Assembly (NCBI GenBank): GCA_021234155.1
Contig: JAJEKV010000065.1
Coordinates: forward strand, 1,683,567 to 1,747,566
Reading direction: 5' to 3'
Origin: Isoetes taiwanensis
Taxonomy: Eukaryota; Streptophyta; Lycopodiopsida; Isoetales; Isoetaceae
DNA: 64,000 nt
Positions within the stretch are counted from its first letter, which is position 1, and every line of letters starts with the position of its first letter. Below are positions 1 to 11,200 of this stretch, piece by piece. A model generated the notes under the pieces. The model did no database searches and was not told the origin of the DNA. It saw nothing but the letters and a program-made list of their open reading frames with translations. Made by a program: the position numbers and the translations under genes.

Positions 1-56
1 AAACATCTTTCCAATCACATAAATAGGATGCAAGATAAATAGGAAGAAAGACTTAC

Positions 57-260
57 AGTGGAACATTGGAGGCATTTGAAATGATGTCTGCTGATCGTGC
101 AACATATGCCACAAGTAACGCATATTGAATGAAAAGATATGCTACACTGCCAAACCACATTTCGTTTGCTTAGCAAGATTGGACTTTAAAAATATAAATT
201 TCATTTTAGAAAGACCTTTTCTCACCATGCAGATTGCACCCCCTTTATTCCCATTGACAC
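57..260 (-). CDS. Tryptophan/tyrosine permease-like gene, two internal exons (partial)
   Basis: Two exons are visible on the minus strand, 260..226 and 146..57. Each has an AG acceptor and GT donor, and the phase matches across the intron (35 nt, then a Cys codon completed by the next exon). Exon 2 encodes the stretch YALLVAYVARSADIIS, typical of plant plastid-type aromatic amino acid permeases of the Trp/Tyr permease family. These are membrane proteins of about 11 helices, and the stretch falls in a helix. The rest of the gene would lie to the left of position 1. The upstream exons are not found; instead the neighbouring sequence is an L-galactose dehydrogenase fragment in the same orientation. 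This may therefore be a real gene's 3' part or a captured pair of exons. No stop codon interrupts what is visible. The family call rests on remembered homologues, not a search. Confidence 0.55.
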
Positions 261-668
261 CTGCAAAGATAGCTTTATGAATCTACAGATGATTGATGTC
301 TAATTAAGCTAATAAATAAAAGAAAAAGGAATTACAAAGTGGTAAAACAACAAGTAATGCAATGTTCATAGTTTTTTTCTGCTGATTGTGCTCTGGCATA
401 AATAAATGCAAGAAAAAAGTATTTTACTCCATCAAAATGATGTGCAAAACATAATATATCATGCCCATAACGTGCCCGTCCATTCCAGTTTTGAGTTACA
501 AGTTCGTTCAATTCCGGTAAAAAGAGATGGCGTCTACTTATGAATAGAACTATATTAATTATATTAACTTGCATCTTGAGTCTACATGCAAAACTCACTT
601 ACAATGGCCTCTATGCATGGGACTCCTTTCCATAGAAATCATTGGGACTCCTTCCCAATGAACCTTAC

Positions 669-1175
669 CTTTCCAACTTCTTTCAGCTTTTGAAGTGCTG
701 GAATTGTTTCTGAAATAATCTGCAAAGGGTGGTGTCGGCATTAGCTACTCAATAAATTAAGATGAATTCTACTTCTCTGCATGAAATGACTGAGCATGCA
801 GAGAAGTAACTCTATGTAAATATTGTCTTAAAATCCATGAGCTAACAGAATTTGTATAGGAAATACCAAATGCAATGCAATATGCAAGAACATCATCCTG
901 ATGTCAATCTATGAAGACTAGATTGGTATAGGGTGAAATCACAACCCAATCCAATGAACCGAACTCAATGTCATGGCATTGAATAATGCCAATGTAGTCC
1001 ACATTCAATCTAGCCAAACTCTCATCCACACTTCTAACAACACATTCAAAGATTGAAATCAAAGCTTCAAAGATAACGGCCGCATTTGGTAGATGAGAAT
1101 ATACTTCTCCCGTTGCACATCCAACGCCTTCAATGCCCTTCAACGCCACCGATCCAAAGGTCTCACAAGCTACCT
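669..1175 (-). pseudogene. L-GalDH: L-galactose dehydrogenase fragment
   Basis: L-galactose dehydrogenase is an aldo-keto reductase-fold enzyme that oxidises L-galactose to L-galactono-1,4-lactone in plant ascorbate synthesis. Two exons are recognisable. Exon a (about 1175..946) encodes TKCGRY, then after a frame break SVDESLARLNVDY and CHDIEFGSLD. Exon b (719..669, 51 nt, AG acceptor and GT donor, phase 0) encodes SETIPALQKLKE. These match the order of the plant enzyme around residues 85-150. Exon a carries an in-frame TGA and a one-base frame shift near 1040-1065, and no upstream or downstream exons were found within about 1 kb. It is therefore a broken fragment. Identity is fairly secure because three separate conserved blocks occur in order. 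Confidence 0.65.
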
Positions 1176-1239
1176 TCGGACATGCATCCGAAACTTGACC
1201 ACGAGCAACCATTTGGCTATCGTGATCTAGTTCTTCTCA

Positions 1240-1440
1240 AACTATGGCGTCGCTTGTTACCCAGTTCCACACCGCCCGCCAGCGAGCATCGCCACCGCCA
1301 ATTTCTGAGTGGTCGAGCCGTTTTTAGCAGTCATGAAGATATACTAGGCATATCCTAAGATATACTGAATATGCCCACATACCCACATAAGCGAGGGTTT
1401 GCCCCCCTAGGGGCAACCCAAAAATCCGTAAAGGGCACAA
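1240..1440. repeat. Short interspersed repeat, copy 1 (with CCCCTAGGGG palindrome)
   Basis: The segment shares an ordered set of short blocks with 61760-61960: ATCGCCACCG, a TTTAGCAGT-like block, a run of CATATACC-like motifs, ACATAA, and a GC-rich end of the form TTGCCCC..GGGGCAA. Similarity is patchy, so both may be old copies of one short non-coding element. No coding capacity is seen. The 1441-2200 stretch up to the next gene contains no feature I can support. Confidence 0.35.
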
Positions 1441-2201
1441 AGGATCAACAGAAAGATGCCTTTGCAAGCCCATGTCCAGTTCTGTCGTCCAAAAAATAAA
1501 TGTTGTTGCAACATCCATTACCTTGGAAGATCTCTTCACCCAGAACTGTGGTTCTCATGAAAATCTTATGCTCCATGCAATTTTCGAAGCAGTCAGATAT
1601 GTTTTTTTCCTATCGCCTTATCCTTGCAAGCATCCAAAGACCGAATCGCCATTGCGGGCATCCAAAGGCGTAACTCAACTGCTTTTACCCTTTTCTTGCA
1701 CGGGTATTGATCAATGGATTTGCAACCGGCCCTCTGTGCTGCGGTAGATTTTTGGTTCCCTTGCAGACCAGTGTCAAGATGCTTCTCAAATTTTCCAATT
1801 TTTAGCCATGGCTGTCGATGTCCTTTAATCCTTGTAAAAGGAGTGCTGAATTTAGGCTCTCGTCTACCTAGCCGCCTCTGCATTTTCGATACCTTTGATC
1901 CAGGCCCTAGCATTACAACACCGTCCAAAATAATTGCTGAACCGGCTGAAGCCCTACCCAAAACCAACGTTTGGCCGAAAAGTTACTCTCTGCCGGATTT
2001 AATTTTCTGATCCTAAAATTTCGCTTTTTCGCCGGATTTTGATGTCTACAGGCGGCCGGAAAAAAGAGGACACCCACCCTAAAAAAACATTTTAAGTAAG
2101 TAGACTAATAGTAGGCCTAAGCGTTTTGAAGTAATAGACTAGTAGATGGCGTTGCCCGGCATAAGGGCCACAGGTAATATTAGGGTTTGAAGAGCTTGGA
2201 G

Positions 2202-3614
2202 ATGGAGGCGTCTTTCAGAAGCAGAGTAGATCATATATTTGGCGCCCTTTCCTCTACTCCGGCAAGCGATGGCGTCATCAAAGAATGGAGCGTGAGTGAG
2301 CATCAAATACAGAAACAGGGACGGCCTGACAACAGCGAAGATGAAGATGCAGACAGCGATGGGGAAATTGAGAAGTATCTGGAAATTGCTTCCGGCCTTC
2401 AAGAGGACACCAGCACAGGATCTCGAAGTACCAAAAGAACGAAAACTGAACAGGGCAATAGTAGTAAAGGGGATGGCTTGCTCCTTCGGGAGGATGATGG
2501 TGAAGATGGAAATGGAGCAGATATGGAGAATAATGAAGAAGAAGATGATGATGATGAAATCAAAGAGATGCGTGCCGGCGTGGGCATGGACCCGACACTT
2601 GATTTTGAGGTAGGATATTTGTCAGATGTTATACTTTCTTGGTTGTAATGTTATTCTCTTATAAGCCTGCTGAGGTATATATATTAGTTTTTTGTAGATT
2701 AATGGATTCTGAATTTTACCTGCATATCTCAGGATGAAGAAGATGCTTATGATAAGGTTGCAGTAGGTAGGGAGGCTGCTGGGGATCGAATGTACATGAA
2801 GGAGATTAAAGCTTCTAGTTTTGGAGTGAATGACCATGCTGCATTGCCTACTTCCTTATATGGATTGAAGAGAGCACAAAGGGATGCAAGAGCAAATCAT
2901 GCAGCTGCGGCGGCTCGTCTAGCTGAGGATGCGAAGGATGCAGCTGAGAAGGGCACAACTCACATCTTTGAAAGATCTTGTGAAATTTCAAATGTAGAGA
3001 CAACCACAGAGGTAGTGCCATGTTTGAAAGTAGACGTTATCGGGGAAGTTCAGCAACAGGAGACAAATGCAGATGAGAAGCGAAAAACTCAGACACAAAA
3101 GAAGAGGGTCAGATTTGCTTCTCCAGATTCTAAAGAAGACATTCTAGAAGACGAGCTCGCAACATCACTGAATAAATCAGAAAGCAATCCTCACTGGATT
3201 AAGAATGAGAATGACAAAGTTCCAGACTATGTAAAGCATCCTTGGAAGTACACCCATTATACCTTAGATTGGTCAGATGAGGAAGATACTGATAAGAATA
3301 ATGTGGCAGGTTACATGGCAATGAGAGAAACTCAGAATCAAAATCATCCAGAAAGTGGGAGGATTTCAGAATTACCAAAATCTATCACATTTGTTCCGAG
3401 GATGAAAGGTAGTAATAAAGGTCCAGAACAAGCAGATTTAGAATTAGAACATAGGGCAAAACATTCTGTTCGTTTAGAGGTCTTGGAGGATGATAATCTA
3501 GGAAGTTCAGATGCTATGGAGGTTGAGGTTCCATCTGGTGCTGGGACAAGGTTTCAACGTCATCAAAGGAGCTATAGAGCCAAAGAAAAGCGGGCGGAAT
3601 TCATGGAAGAATAA
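2202..3614 (+). CDS. TSSC4: TSSC4-like U5 snRNP assembly factor
   Basis: Exons are 2202..2609 and 2733..3614, joined in phase 0 by a 123-bp GT-AG intron, and give a 429-aa protein. I chose the first ATG in frame (2202); upstream TTG codons were ignored. Two blocks match animal TSSC4: the N-terminal SFRSRVDHIFG (residues 4-14) and VPDYVKHPWKYTHYTLD (about 299-315). In humans TSSC4 chaperones U5 and U4/U6.U5 snRNP assembly in the nucleus; the plant role is inferred. Residues about 100-125 are very acidic, about 170-210 is an Ala-rich charged helix, and KKRVRFASP (about 259-267) fits a PP1-docking RVxF motif. It is probably disordered overall, as TSSC4 proteins are. The reading frame is intact and the family call is good, though made from memory of motifs. 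Confidence 0.8.
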
Positions 3615-4608
3615 GCAAAGGTATGGTGTTATGTCTGGCCCAAAGTATACAAAGAGAATGCGTCTTTGTTCTTTGAAGGCATTTCAAAGAACAAAGCCTG
3701 TTCATTCTAGTGAAGCTGTGTTACGATGATGTCTTATATAAAAAAGCATCTTGTCATCCACATTTAAACAGTCACCTTGTTCTGTAATATGCAAGGAAAA
3801 TTGCATGAATAGTGCCAACATATCTGTTTTTGTAGTCGCCTCATATTTTTTTTTGGGCATTAACTGCTTTTGGGGTAAAGGTTTTGAATGACCTTAGCAT
3901 TGGAAAATTCCCCTCTTTACATGGGAACTTGCATCATATCAGCTTCAGAAACTGGCTAAATGTTAGGCTGGGTGCCTGGGTGGTTGGAATTTTATAGGAT
4001 AGAACTTTTGAGCGTGCAATATTTAGTGAAAGGTAAATGGGCTTTCCACGATTATTGTCGAACTTTATAGAGCAGTCAGATGTAAATCAAGTTTTATTTA
4101 AGCTCTCAATACATTTCTAGAATGTTGATATGTTTGGCCTAATTTTAATTATCGTATATGAGAAACAACAACTTTACTTTTTGGAAGAGGATTGTGGAAT
4201 TTAATTGAGAAATCAGCTACACCTTTGTGATTGTCTAAATGTAGTGGCAAGCTATTTATTCCTCCAAATCTAAAACTACCTTTTGTAGTGATTTCGTCCT
4301 TTGGAGCAAGAAATGGCTATCGGCCAGAACACCAAGATCATACAATGTTGACAAAAATGTAGGACACATCCATTGATACAGAGAGAACCATAAAAACTCT
4401 TATTCCCATGATATACAATTTTGCCAAATCATGAGAAGCTGAAATTAGGGGCTCGTCACCTCGAAATCTTACCATCTTATCTTATATTATAATCTTATAC
4501 TATCGTGGATCAAGCTCTAATTTGAATGGCTAAGATCATCGGATTACATCTGAAGGCTGAGATTTATTGCACGACTTCTCACTACTGTGATTGGTCATGC
4601 TTTGATCT
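3615..4608. other. 3' flank of the TSSC4-like gene, no gene seen
   Basis: AT-rich sequence that presumably holds the 3' UTR of the preceding gene. No ORF, RNA gene or repeat structure was recognised. Confidence 0.5.
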
Positions 4609-5325
4609 CATAAAGGGAAAAAGAAAGGGAGGAGAAAAAGGGAAATAGGGAGGGCGAAAAGAGACGGAGAAAAGGAAAAAGATGAAAGGAAAAAATGGAA
4701 GAGGAAAGGGACAAAATGGAGAGAAATTGGCATTGGAAAAGGGAAAAGAAAAAATGAAGTGGGGAAAGAGAATGGAAAAATGCACAAAAAAAAGAGAAGC
4801 TGAAAGGGTAGGGAAAGGAGGAATAGGGAAGTGAAAAAAGGGAATAAGAAAAGGGTGGGGAGACGAGAAGGGAAAAAAGGCATGGGAAAAAAGAAAACGA
4901 GAGGGGAGATAATAGTTGGGAAAAAGGGCACATGAGGAAAAAGGAAAGAGGGAAAGGAGAAAATGGAAGGAAGAAAGGGCATTGAGGAAAAGGGGGAAGA
5001 GGGAAATGATGAAGAAAGGGAAAAAAGGAAGCGAAGAAGAGCATGGAAAAGGGAAAGGGAACAAGGGCGTGAAGGAAAAAAAAAGGGGGAGAAGAAAAGG
5101 GGGAGGGGGCAAAAAAAAAGAGGAAGAGGGAGAGGGTGGGAAAAGGAGGAAAAGGGAAGGGAAAGAGGGGAACAGGAAAAGGGTGGGGAGAAGGAAGAGA
5201 AAAAAGGCATGGAAAAGGAAAAGGGAGGGAGAAAGGGAACTTGGGAAAAAGGGCACGAGGAAAAGGAGAAGAGGGAAAAGAGAAAAGAGAAGGGGGAAAG
5301 GGCACGGGAAAAAGGAAGGTCCTGA
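4609..5325 (+). repeat. Polypurine (GA-rich) tract, about 700 bp
   Basis: The plus strand is almost entirely A and G, in irregular GGGAAA/GGAAAAGG words with only scattered pyrimidines; the minus strand is polypyrimidine. Long open frames exist on both strands (Ser/Phe/Pro-rich one way, Lys/Glu/Gly-rich the other), but they follow from composition and are not genes. Such tracts can form triplex (H-)DNA and are replication-slippage products. Confidence 0.9.
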
Positions 5326-5880
5326 ATCGGGAGTCAATTCCATGAAACTGTAAGCCGAATACCATGAAAGAGTATGTGGCTCATAAAATATAAATTAAAA
5401 AAAAAGGCCCCCCCACCGGGGGAGGAGGGGAGGGATATTCAGCTCATCTAATTCTTTGGTTTATTCTGCAAGTTGAATACCTACCTTCGAATCTGAGGTA
5501 TCTAGCTTAACACGGGAGTTACTACTCATAGCTTTGGATTAGGACTTTTCTTACTGGTTTTTGCCAGATTTCTTATGAGGAGCTCACTGTTGTAGCATCA
5601 CAGCCATGATCTGTATATTTGCACCATGCACTCAGTTGCATGTGGTTCTTTAAAGGATGTGAATAGTTCGCAAACAGTCTGTTTGCAAGGATTTGAAAAC
5701 TCCTCTTTTTAGGACTTTGTTTAGTCTGGATGTTGGTTATGAGGAGAAGAACTTCTTTTTTCATAAAAACTGATTGGCATTTAAAAACCCCATATGTACG
5801 ATTGTCGATATTGATTAGTGTTCTTGAATCATAACGAAGAGTATCTAAGCTTGTACCAACCATCCAAGACGCATCTGGTG

Positions 5881-6318
5881 CTTCTGGATATTCGGCTTAT
5901 GAAATGCAGTGCTAACTTAGAAGAGTCTAATACCTCAGTTCTTTTGGGTATTCGTCTTATGAAATGCAGTGCTAATTTAGAAGAGTCTAATACCTCTGTT
6001 TTTTGGAAAAGCCATTTTTTCAGAAAAGCCATTTTAGGCAAAGTAGTTTTTTCAGTTTGGTGGGTATTCGACTTATGTAATATCGGCTTGAAACTGCAGG
6101 TCGAATATGGGTATTCGACCTATGGCTCTAATTCTGGAATCCAACCCCAAATCGAGAGCCGACGACAACACCGGTTATTTTTACAATTAGAATAACTTTG
6201 GAAGCTGAAACCGCTGAGCTTAATACCCTTATTTCATGAGTCTAATACCTTTTCTAGAATCCAACCCAAACCATTTTATGAGTCTAATACCTTTTCTAGA
6301 ATCTAACCCCAAACCATG
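5881..6318 (+). repeat. Tandem duplications: 60-bp x2 and about 44-bp x2
   Basis: Positions 5881-5940 and 5941-6000 are two copies of a 60-bp unit differing at a few bases (both contain GAAATGCAGTGCTAA). A second pair, about 6232-6274 and 6275-6318, repeats GAGTCTAATACCTTTTCTAG. The words TATTCG and GTCTAATACCT recur in both arrays. No coding function is evident, and nothing else was found between 5326 and 6390. Confidence 0.85.
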
Positions 6319-6393
6319 AGCCAACAAAAACATCGGTTATTTTCACAATTGCACAATATTATAGCAATGAATGGGATGGGCTAGATAACGTCT

Positions 6394-6542
6394 CCTCTGA
6401 TGAGGCATTATGGCCCAGGAGAAATGAAGAGATGGCCAGGAAATGTGGAGGCCGTACAACAGTACGGCGAGGCATTTCTTGCATTTCTTGGCCACATAGC
6501 AACTGAGGCCATTTTGGATGGGCCATAATGCCTCATCAGAGG
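6394..6542. repeat. Perfect 24-bp inverted repeat (hairpin-capable)
   Basis: Positions 6394-6417 are the exact reverse complement of 6519-6542 (each contains GATGAGGCATTATGGCC or its complement), separated by a 101-bp loop. It may be a small fold-back remnant. No target duplication was identified. Confidence 0.8.
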
Positions 6543-6879
6543 ACTTTATCAACCTTAATGTTCTGGGCCGAGCCATTTGGGCAGAACATGCAAGGGCATT
6601 TTGGGCCAGCACAGACTTTGCTTCTTTGCTCTGCCATTCCAGCAAAGGCTGAAAGGATGAAAGAAAAAACTCCCCAAAGGAACGCAGTAAAAACTGTACG
6701 CCAAATGGCTATAGCGATTATTTTCTTCTCTTCCTTTGTTTCATCTCTAGCTTTTGTATTCTTAAGCCCATTCGGACGGGCAATACCAAAACACAAAAAC
6801 AAGAAATTAGGAAAGCTTTTGACCTGTTTGATACTAATGAATCAAGTAGATTACTGTTGATTCAAATACAAGCAGACAT

Positions 6880-7175
6880 ATAATTGTAATTGCCGCTCCA
6901 TGACCTCAAGGTCCTAAGGGGCGTGATAATAATAATATTTACATTATAGCTTTGTTTCCCATTCTCTATTTCAAATTTATGTACAGGACTAATTGATGCC
7001 AAAGAGCTCAAGGTCACCATGAAATAGGCACCAGATTTTCTTGTTTTTCCTCAAAGAAGTCCTAAGGGGCGTGATAATAATAATATTTACATTTACATTA
7101 TAGCTTTGTTTCCCATTCTCTGTTTAAGAGCTAAGGTCACCATGGAATAGGCACCAGATTTTCTTGTTTTTCCTA
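6880..7175 (+). mobile_element. LINE 3' tail fragment, partly duplicated in tandem
   Basis: GCTCCATGACCTCAAGGTC at about 6894 followed by a GATAATAATAATATTTAC tail matches the 3' end of the LINE at 19125-19182 (GCTCCATGACCTTCAAGGTC, then an ATTT-rich tail). This is a 5'-truncated LINE, or a SINE using the same tail. The tail and the following sequence (TCCTAAGGGGCGTGATAATA ... CACCAGATTTTCTTGTTTTT) occur twice, at about 6912-7051 and 7060-7174, as an imperfect tandem duplication. Confidence 0.6.
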
Positions 7176-8212
7176 GATCCGCCAATCATTCTTCTCTGCT
7201 TCAGCCCCAAATCTTGAGACAGAGTGTCTTGCTTCTTGCTGCGTTCTTGGATTTTCCTAACCATTCGTTCCCAAGGATCTAACATCTCGGAATTGATTCA
7301 GGCTTGCCCTATCATAAATCTGCCAAGTGCTTAAACTTACAGGCTCCTGCATAAGCTCCAACCTTCGGCATTGAAAATACTACGGCCATAGCTGAACCGA
7401 GTTTTCCTTGTCATCGCCATAGCCGTTCAACGGGATCCGCAGTTCAACAAAAACTTCCGTTCGAAAATTGTTTCCTTAACGTAATTTCAAGGTAACGTTT
7501 ATTACGTTTGTTAATTTCCGGCTGACGGATTCGCTGAAAACTTTCTCGGCGGAGCTGCCAGCCTCGGTGGCGCTTTCATGCTCCGCCCGATCACTGGCGG
7601 CGCCACCGGAAGTTTTCGGCGGAATCCCTCCCCCCCGGAAATTATCTAATACATAATCATAACTGATTAGCCTGAGGCTGCTACTAGTTATAACACTCCT
7701 GCAATAAATGGGTTAGATTGAATCCTACGCCTAAATGCTGAGGGACAGGTAGCGGGTTCCAATGTCTTGGGCTTCACCTTCAGGATTTTTTCAAGAAGCC
7801 ATGATAGCGTCAATAAGCATCCACGATCCTAGCAACTCCCTCATGTCGATGTGCTTGCAACCCATTGTATTGTCCAACAAAAAGACGTTCTTAACTTGAT
7901 TCTCCTGGGCATAACTATTTTGCATAGGACATTAGTTCCGGACAGCAATAATGCACAAAGCATTTGATTTTAACACGTTTAAAATGTCACTTAGCACGAG
8001 AGATCAAGGGAAAGTAAGATCATTAAGATTAATAATAATTTACAAACAATTAAGTGGCCAATTAATAATCTATGTCTGCCAGAATGTGATTAATAATCTA
8101 TGTCTGCCAGAATGTTAAATAATTTTCACCTAATAACGTAGTTGGGTTTTAATCTCTAGATTGCACCTGAGATTATAATAGAAGAAATTATACAATGTAT
8201 TTTTCCAATGAG
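7176..8212. other. Intergenic stretch, no gene seen
   Basis: Contains a GC-rich patch (about 7540-7640, rich in GGCGG/CCGCC words) and a direct repeat of about 25 bp around 8085-8115 (TAATAATCTATGTCTGCCAG). No open reading frame or RNA gene was recognised. The sequence near 8213 is the 3' flank of the minus-strand gene to the right. Confidence 0.5.
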
Positions 8213-11200
8213 TCAATCCTTTGATCCCTGCACAAAACCAAAAGTAACCCAATTGAGCATTTGAGAATTCAGCATCTGATCTTTACGAAAACAAAGTTAG
8301 GAAGCACCTTAAACAATAGGTCATATGCTAAAACTTCCCAAGGCAAAGAAAGAGATAGCAATGAGCACCGAAGAGGAAGTATTTCCTGAGGTTCGTTAGA
8401 TGTCGATGCAGCCACATAGGCATGCTTAGCCACTGTCACTGCTCTCCGCATTATTGTCCCTACAGCAAACTTCACTCCTCCCTTGGATGGCAAAATAGGT
8501 GATGGAGGTTCAGGTTTATCATCAGCTTCACCTGCAAGATAGGCCAATAAATAATTTTCTTAGCTTCAACAGTGGATCCACATTACCTGGTACTCCAGAT
8601 ACGATAACATCAACTTCTCCTCGACCCCCAGGTCCACGCATCACAAGCCGTTCAGATCTGTCGGAAGAAGGTGGCAAATGTAGCAAACTGCTTAACCCAG
8701 ATTTGCCAGCTGCAAGCGTTGCAATAAAACTAAGGTCCAAGTAGAGCAGAAATTTTCAGGAGATAAGCACAAAGGAAATTAAAGCAAACCTGCAAATGCA
8801 GCATGGACCATGTCATAATTGACAAATCCAGAAAAGAGTGTCACCTATAATAAACTCTGTTTAAGGCCACATTGGGTTGCAAACAACATAGGCAAAATAC
8901 ATAGTCCTAAAGATCACAGGAATCAGATAGAATCATATGACTTACGATCACAGGAATCAGATTGAATCATATGACTTACCTTGGCAATGCCAGATCCCTG
9001 TTTATCAGAAAGAACAAATGAATTGGACTTTGATTCTGGGCCATTACCCTCCATCTCTCCAGAGGCAAAGGCTGCTCCTCCAGATGCATTTAGCAAAACG
9101 CAATAACAATGATCTGCGTCTGTAAGAACCTGTGACCATTGCATTAGCCATTATAAAGAAGCAGGCACACAAATATAAAGAGGTCTATGTCATCCCCAGT
9201 GAATCTATGGCCCAAACTTTATTTATCCCAAAAGGCATGGGACTGGACTTAACATGACTTATCCCAATGTGTTATGGCAGAAATTACTAATGTCATGACC
9301 AGGTTAATTCCGTACATCGCTAACATAACCTAATATTTTACTTTCTCATGTCAGAGCTTTGATGCAATTCAGTCAAACTTGCCACATGTTCAAAAGTTGG
9401 CTTACCACAGCTTCAAAAGTATCTTCATAATCGTCGACAACAAAATAAATATCTGGATAAGCTGGTATAGTTTCCGAAGCCTGCACAATAACAACGATGG
9501 TTACCAGTGAGCATACAATTAATGGCTATACCAGTCTTGTTTAGCATTTTACACTAACTGAACATGGGAAATGCCATTCTAATTAACTGAACTAAGTTGC
9601 ACACGATTTATTCTACTGCTAAAAATAAATCAACCGCATCACAAACGGAAAAGAAGATTCTCTTGATGTTCTTTAAAGTACTCTAGGGTTGCTGATCAAA
9701 ATTATGCATAATTTAGATCAACTTCCCAACTCAATAAAGAAAAAGAATGTAGCTCATGCATATATAAAAATGCTCCACATAATTGGGGCAAAACCTAATT
9801 GGCATGGAAACATGGCCATATAGAGTTGGATTGAAGACCAAATACAAGAGGTTAAGAACATTTGAGGCCCTCTGAGCCCTTGAACAAAAGTCGAAAACGT
9901 CCTTTTGTGGTGTTGTTTTCATTGGAAAGTGTTAACATAGACATCTGCATTGAGGTCTGCAGTTTTGAGATAATTTGCAACAGTGCCGAGGGTGGTGATC
10001 GACTGCAGGAGCAACTGTTTGGCTGGATGATCACAAGATGGGATGATTTTTCGCAACCACATCTACAAAAGAAAACCAAAAGTCTCCCCTTATTCTCGTC
10101 ATCAAGTCCATAGCTATCTAAATTTTTGACATCTACAAAAGAAAACCAAAAGTCTCCTCTCATCAAGTCCATAGCTATCTAAATTTTTGACATATATACA
10201 GGCCATATCTAGGTCACTTTTTACACCGTGGTTTCTTGACTCCACCATGCTATACAGCATCTTTTCACGACCACCGCTACAAAATGAAAACCAAAATTCT
10301 CCTCTCATTCTTGTCATCAATGTCAAGTCCTCTCATTCTTGTCATCAATGTCATATCTTGATATGAGTCCAAGCAAACCAAAATTCTCTTCTCATTCTTG
10401 TCATCAATGTCAAGTCCTCTCATTCTTGTCATCAATGTCATATCTTGTTATGAGTCCAAGCTTACTTTACGACATGTTGGTTTTTTTTAATCCAAAGACG
10501 TCTGTTCATAGTTTACCATGCTATACAGCAAATGGACCAACATGAGACTTTGCCAGCAGTCCTTTCCTTTAGCCTGCCAAAGACATTAAGCAACCCTTGT
10601 GTCTTTCAGAGCTTCATTGCAAAGAAAATTGGTGATGCTTTATATTTAGAGCAAAGGATGATCACAAAAACAAGGAGAAAAGCAAGTGGACAAGAATGCA
10701 TCCCCAGGATAAGTGGAGGCAAATACTTTGAGAGGATAACGACAAGACCAACACCCTATGAGTCTTTGCCAGTGCCACACCTATCTGCCAATGTGAGTTG
10801 TTCCTTCATTACACCATTTGCAATTATCTGCATACTTGAAATTGTGCACTCAGGTATATTCCAATAGCAAACGGAAGTCTACACATGTCATAAAGAGTTA
10901 TGTGGCTTGTAAAGTTAGGGGACATTGTTTATATTTTAGATTGACATGTATCCTACATAAATTAACTTAGGATATTAACACAAAGAAGGGGTGAACCCGT
11001 ATTCCTTACCTTTGAGTTCACTTGGAAATTGACACGGGTTGGTGATGCATAAACCGTCTTTGTGACCTGCCGAGCACAAAGAAAATGCTGACTTTAAAGC
11101 AATATAATGGTCATGTGCAAAACGATCGAGCGAAGAAAAAAAGTAACTTTAATTTCATGACAGATCGGTAAATATCTAATGAAGGGACATAATCTCTTTC

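Noticed and set aside
200-265. Inositol 5-phosphatase-like reading (GNKGG) on the minus strand
   Set aside because: The phase that joins the next exon gives a different peptide that fits the Trp/Tyr permease, so the GNKGG reading is the wrong frame.
4582-5365. Overlapping open frames of 200-256 codons on the minus strand and 70-145 codons on the plus strand
   Set aside because: They result from polypurine/polypyrimidine composition; proteins are Ser/Phe/Pro or Lys/Glu/Gly strings with all frames open.
6343-6860. Open frames of 88-110 codons on both strands
   Set aside because: They overlap each other around a 24-bp inverted repeat, have no family resemblance, and end in LINE tail sequence.
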